The notes under the pieces were generated by a model. That model saw only the letters and a list, made by a program, of their open reading frames with translations, was not told the origin of the DNA and ran no database searches. Below, one piece after another: positions 63,150 through 64,000 of a stretch of DNA of 64,000 bases. The stretch covers positions 62,001 through 126,000 of the forward strand of contig CAZXGJ010000001.1 of NCBI GenBank assembly GCA_964639955.1, written 5' to 3'. This DNA is from IGN2 sp964639955 (GTDB taxonomy: Bacteria > Bacteroidota > Ignavibacteria > Ignavibacteriales > Ignavibacteriaceae). Numbering within the stretch: position 1 is the stretch's first letter; every line of letters begins with the position of its first letter. The position numbers and the translations under genes were made by a program.

Positions 63150-64000
63150 CTAAAATTTATACTCTGAAGAGTCATCCTCATCTTCAAAATCTTCTTCCTG
63201 AGGCATTGTAAACATTGAACTCAACATATCACTGAATTGTATTCCGTCTTCAATTTTTGTTCTGCTTAGCACTGAGAATTCGGCTAAGCCGAATAATAAA
63301 AATTCCATCAAAAGCAGCCGAGAATTTCCATTTAAGCCCGGATGGTACTGTTTGACCACCTCTTCAAGCCCGGGGATACTCTGAAAGAGCTGTTTGTAAT
63401 CTCTATCGGAGAAGTTCATCATCAAATCGGTTTTATTTCCCTTTTTGTACCAATCAATTATTTGCTGATATGGATTTGGCTGCTGAGATTTCTTAAGAGT
63501 ATCAGGGGTAGGAAAATATCTGGTAAAATTATTTCTTATAGCTCTGCCAATTAATATTTGTGCAACCTTTGCCGGACCTTCCTGCTCACCTTCATAAACA
63601 AGTTCAATCTTTCCGGTAATTGAGGGGATAACTCCAAACAGATCGCTGACTCTCAGGTGAGTTTCTTTTTCATTATTCAGGATTCTTCTTCGCTCTGCAG
63701 TGCTTATTAAGTTTTCATAAGCTGAAATAGAAAGACGAGCCGACACTCCACTCTTTGCATCAATGTATTCGCTGGCTCTTGCTTCAAATGCAATTTGTTC
63801 AACAAGATCGAGCAAAATTTCATCGGGATTAATTTTTTGCTTCTGATCTTCAGTCAGCTTTGCTTCCTGCTGTGTTATTCGTTTTGAAATATCGATGCTT
63901 TTTGGATAGTGAGTTAAAATCTGGCTGTCAATTCTATCTTTAAGAGGAGTTACTATTGATCCTCTGTTAGTGTAATCTTCAGGGTTGGCTGTAAAAATAA
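63150..64000 (-). CDS. AAA+ ATPase, magnesium-chelatase/BchI-like family (partial, 5' end outside window)
   Basis: Only the C-terminal part is present; the frame stays open to the window edge at 64000. The first visible residues, FTANPEDYTNRGSIVTPLKD then RIDSQILTHYP, are a sensor-1/arginine region of a chelatase-type AAA+ ATPase. A helical domain with a conserved IPGLEE segment and an acidic tail (PQEEDFEDEDDSSEYKF) follow. Bacteroidota encode uncharacterised ATPases of this kind, often beside VWA-domain genes; the partner is outside the window. Confidence 0.75.
   Translation of the reverse strand, partial: IFTANPEDYTNRGSIVTPLKDRIDSQILTHYPKSIDISKRITQQEAKLTEDQKQKINPDEILLDLVEQIAFEARASEYIDAKSGVSARLSISAYENLISTAERRRILNNEKETHLRVSDLFGVIPSITGKIELVYEGEQEGPAKVAQILIGRAIRNNFTRYFPTPDTLKKSQQPNPYQQIIDWYKKGNKTDLMMNFSDRDYKQLFQSIPGLEEVVKQYHPGLNGNSRLLLMEFLLFGLAEFSVLSRTKIEDGIQFSDMLSSMFTMPQEEDFEDEDDSSEYKF

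Overview
The window looks like part of the chromosome of an Ignavibacteria-type bacterium (Bacteroidota/Chlorobi group). The DNA is AT-rich. Many secreted proteins end in the type IX secretion (T9SS) sorting domain that begins NYPNPFNP. PorU and PorV are encoded next to each other. Respiration is encoded as one block of alternative complex III (ACIII) plus a caa3-type, A2-family oxygen reductase. The taxon is inferred from this combination and was not tested by any search.

Layout. 1-2800: tRNA-Gln(CUG), tRNA-Glu(CUC), then a small 2Fe-2S ferredoxin, endonuclease III, an HD-domain protein and a peroxiredoxin. 2941-17375: the T9SS sortase PorU, its partner PorV, an M6-like secreted protein whose zinc motif is lost, a metalloprotease/propeller/outer-membrane-barrel fusion, a DUF5683 protein and a secreted AGE-type sugar-epimerase-like protein. 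17628-30169: housekeeping genes in tight runs (der, a CoA-disulfide-reductase-like flavoprotein, upp, a TPR protein, a bifunctional Rel, ruvX, two bacterial microcompartment shell proteins, a YbbR-like protein, tmk, ctpA, a TauE/SafE permease and a small zinc-ribbon membrane protein). 30431-45166: the respiratory block actA, a 56-residue ORF, actB, actC, an actD-actE fusion, actF, a membrane cytochrome c, SCO, coxA, coxC, a COX4-like gene, coxB, ctaB and a polytopic membrane protein with a C-terminal haem c. 45286-61578: an accessory block of large T9SS cargo proteins, most followed by their own hairpin terminator, then a lipoprotein-like gene, a small barrel gene and a decayed T9SS sorting domain. 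61618-64000 on the minus strand: a GT4 glycosyltransferase, a REP-like set of palindromes, and the 3' part of an AAA+ ATPase that runs off the window.

How it fits together. ACIII would oxidise menaquinol and pass electrons through its haem c subunits, or through the extra membrane cytochromes, to the CuA site of CoxB and on to the CoxA haem-copper centre; SCO and CtaB supply CuA copper and haem O. PorU/PorV process and anchor cargo that has crossed the outer membrane through T9SS; at least seven such cargo genes lie in this window.

Most worth a second look: the degenerate M6 protein beside PorU/PorV, the orphan shell-protein pair with a basic tail, the protease-propeller-barrel fusion, the membrane-embedded cytochrome c closing the oxidase operon, and the fossil T9SS sorting domain at 61344-61578. 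No complete mobile element, CRISPR array or rRNA was seen.
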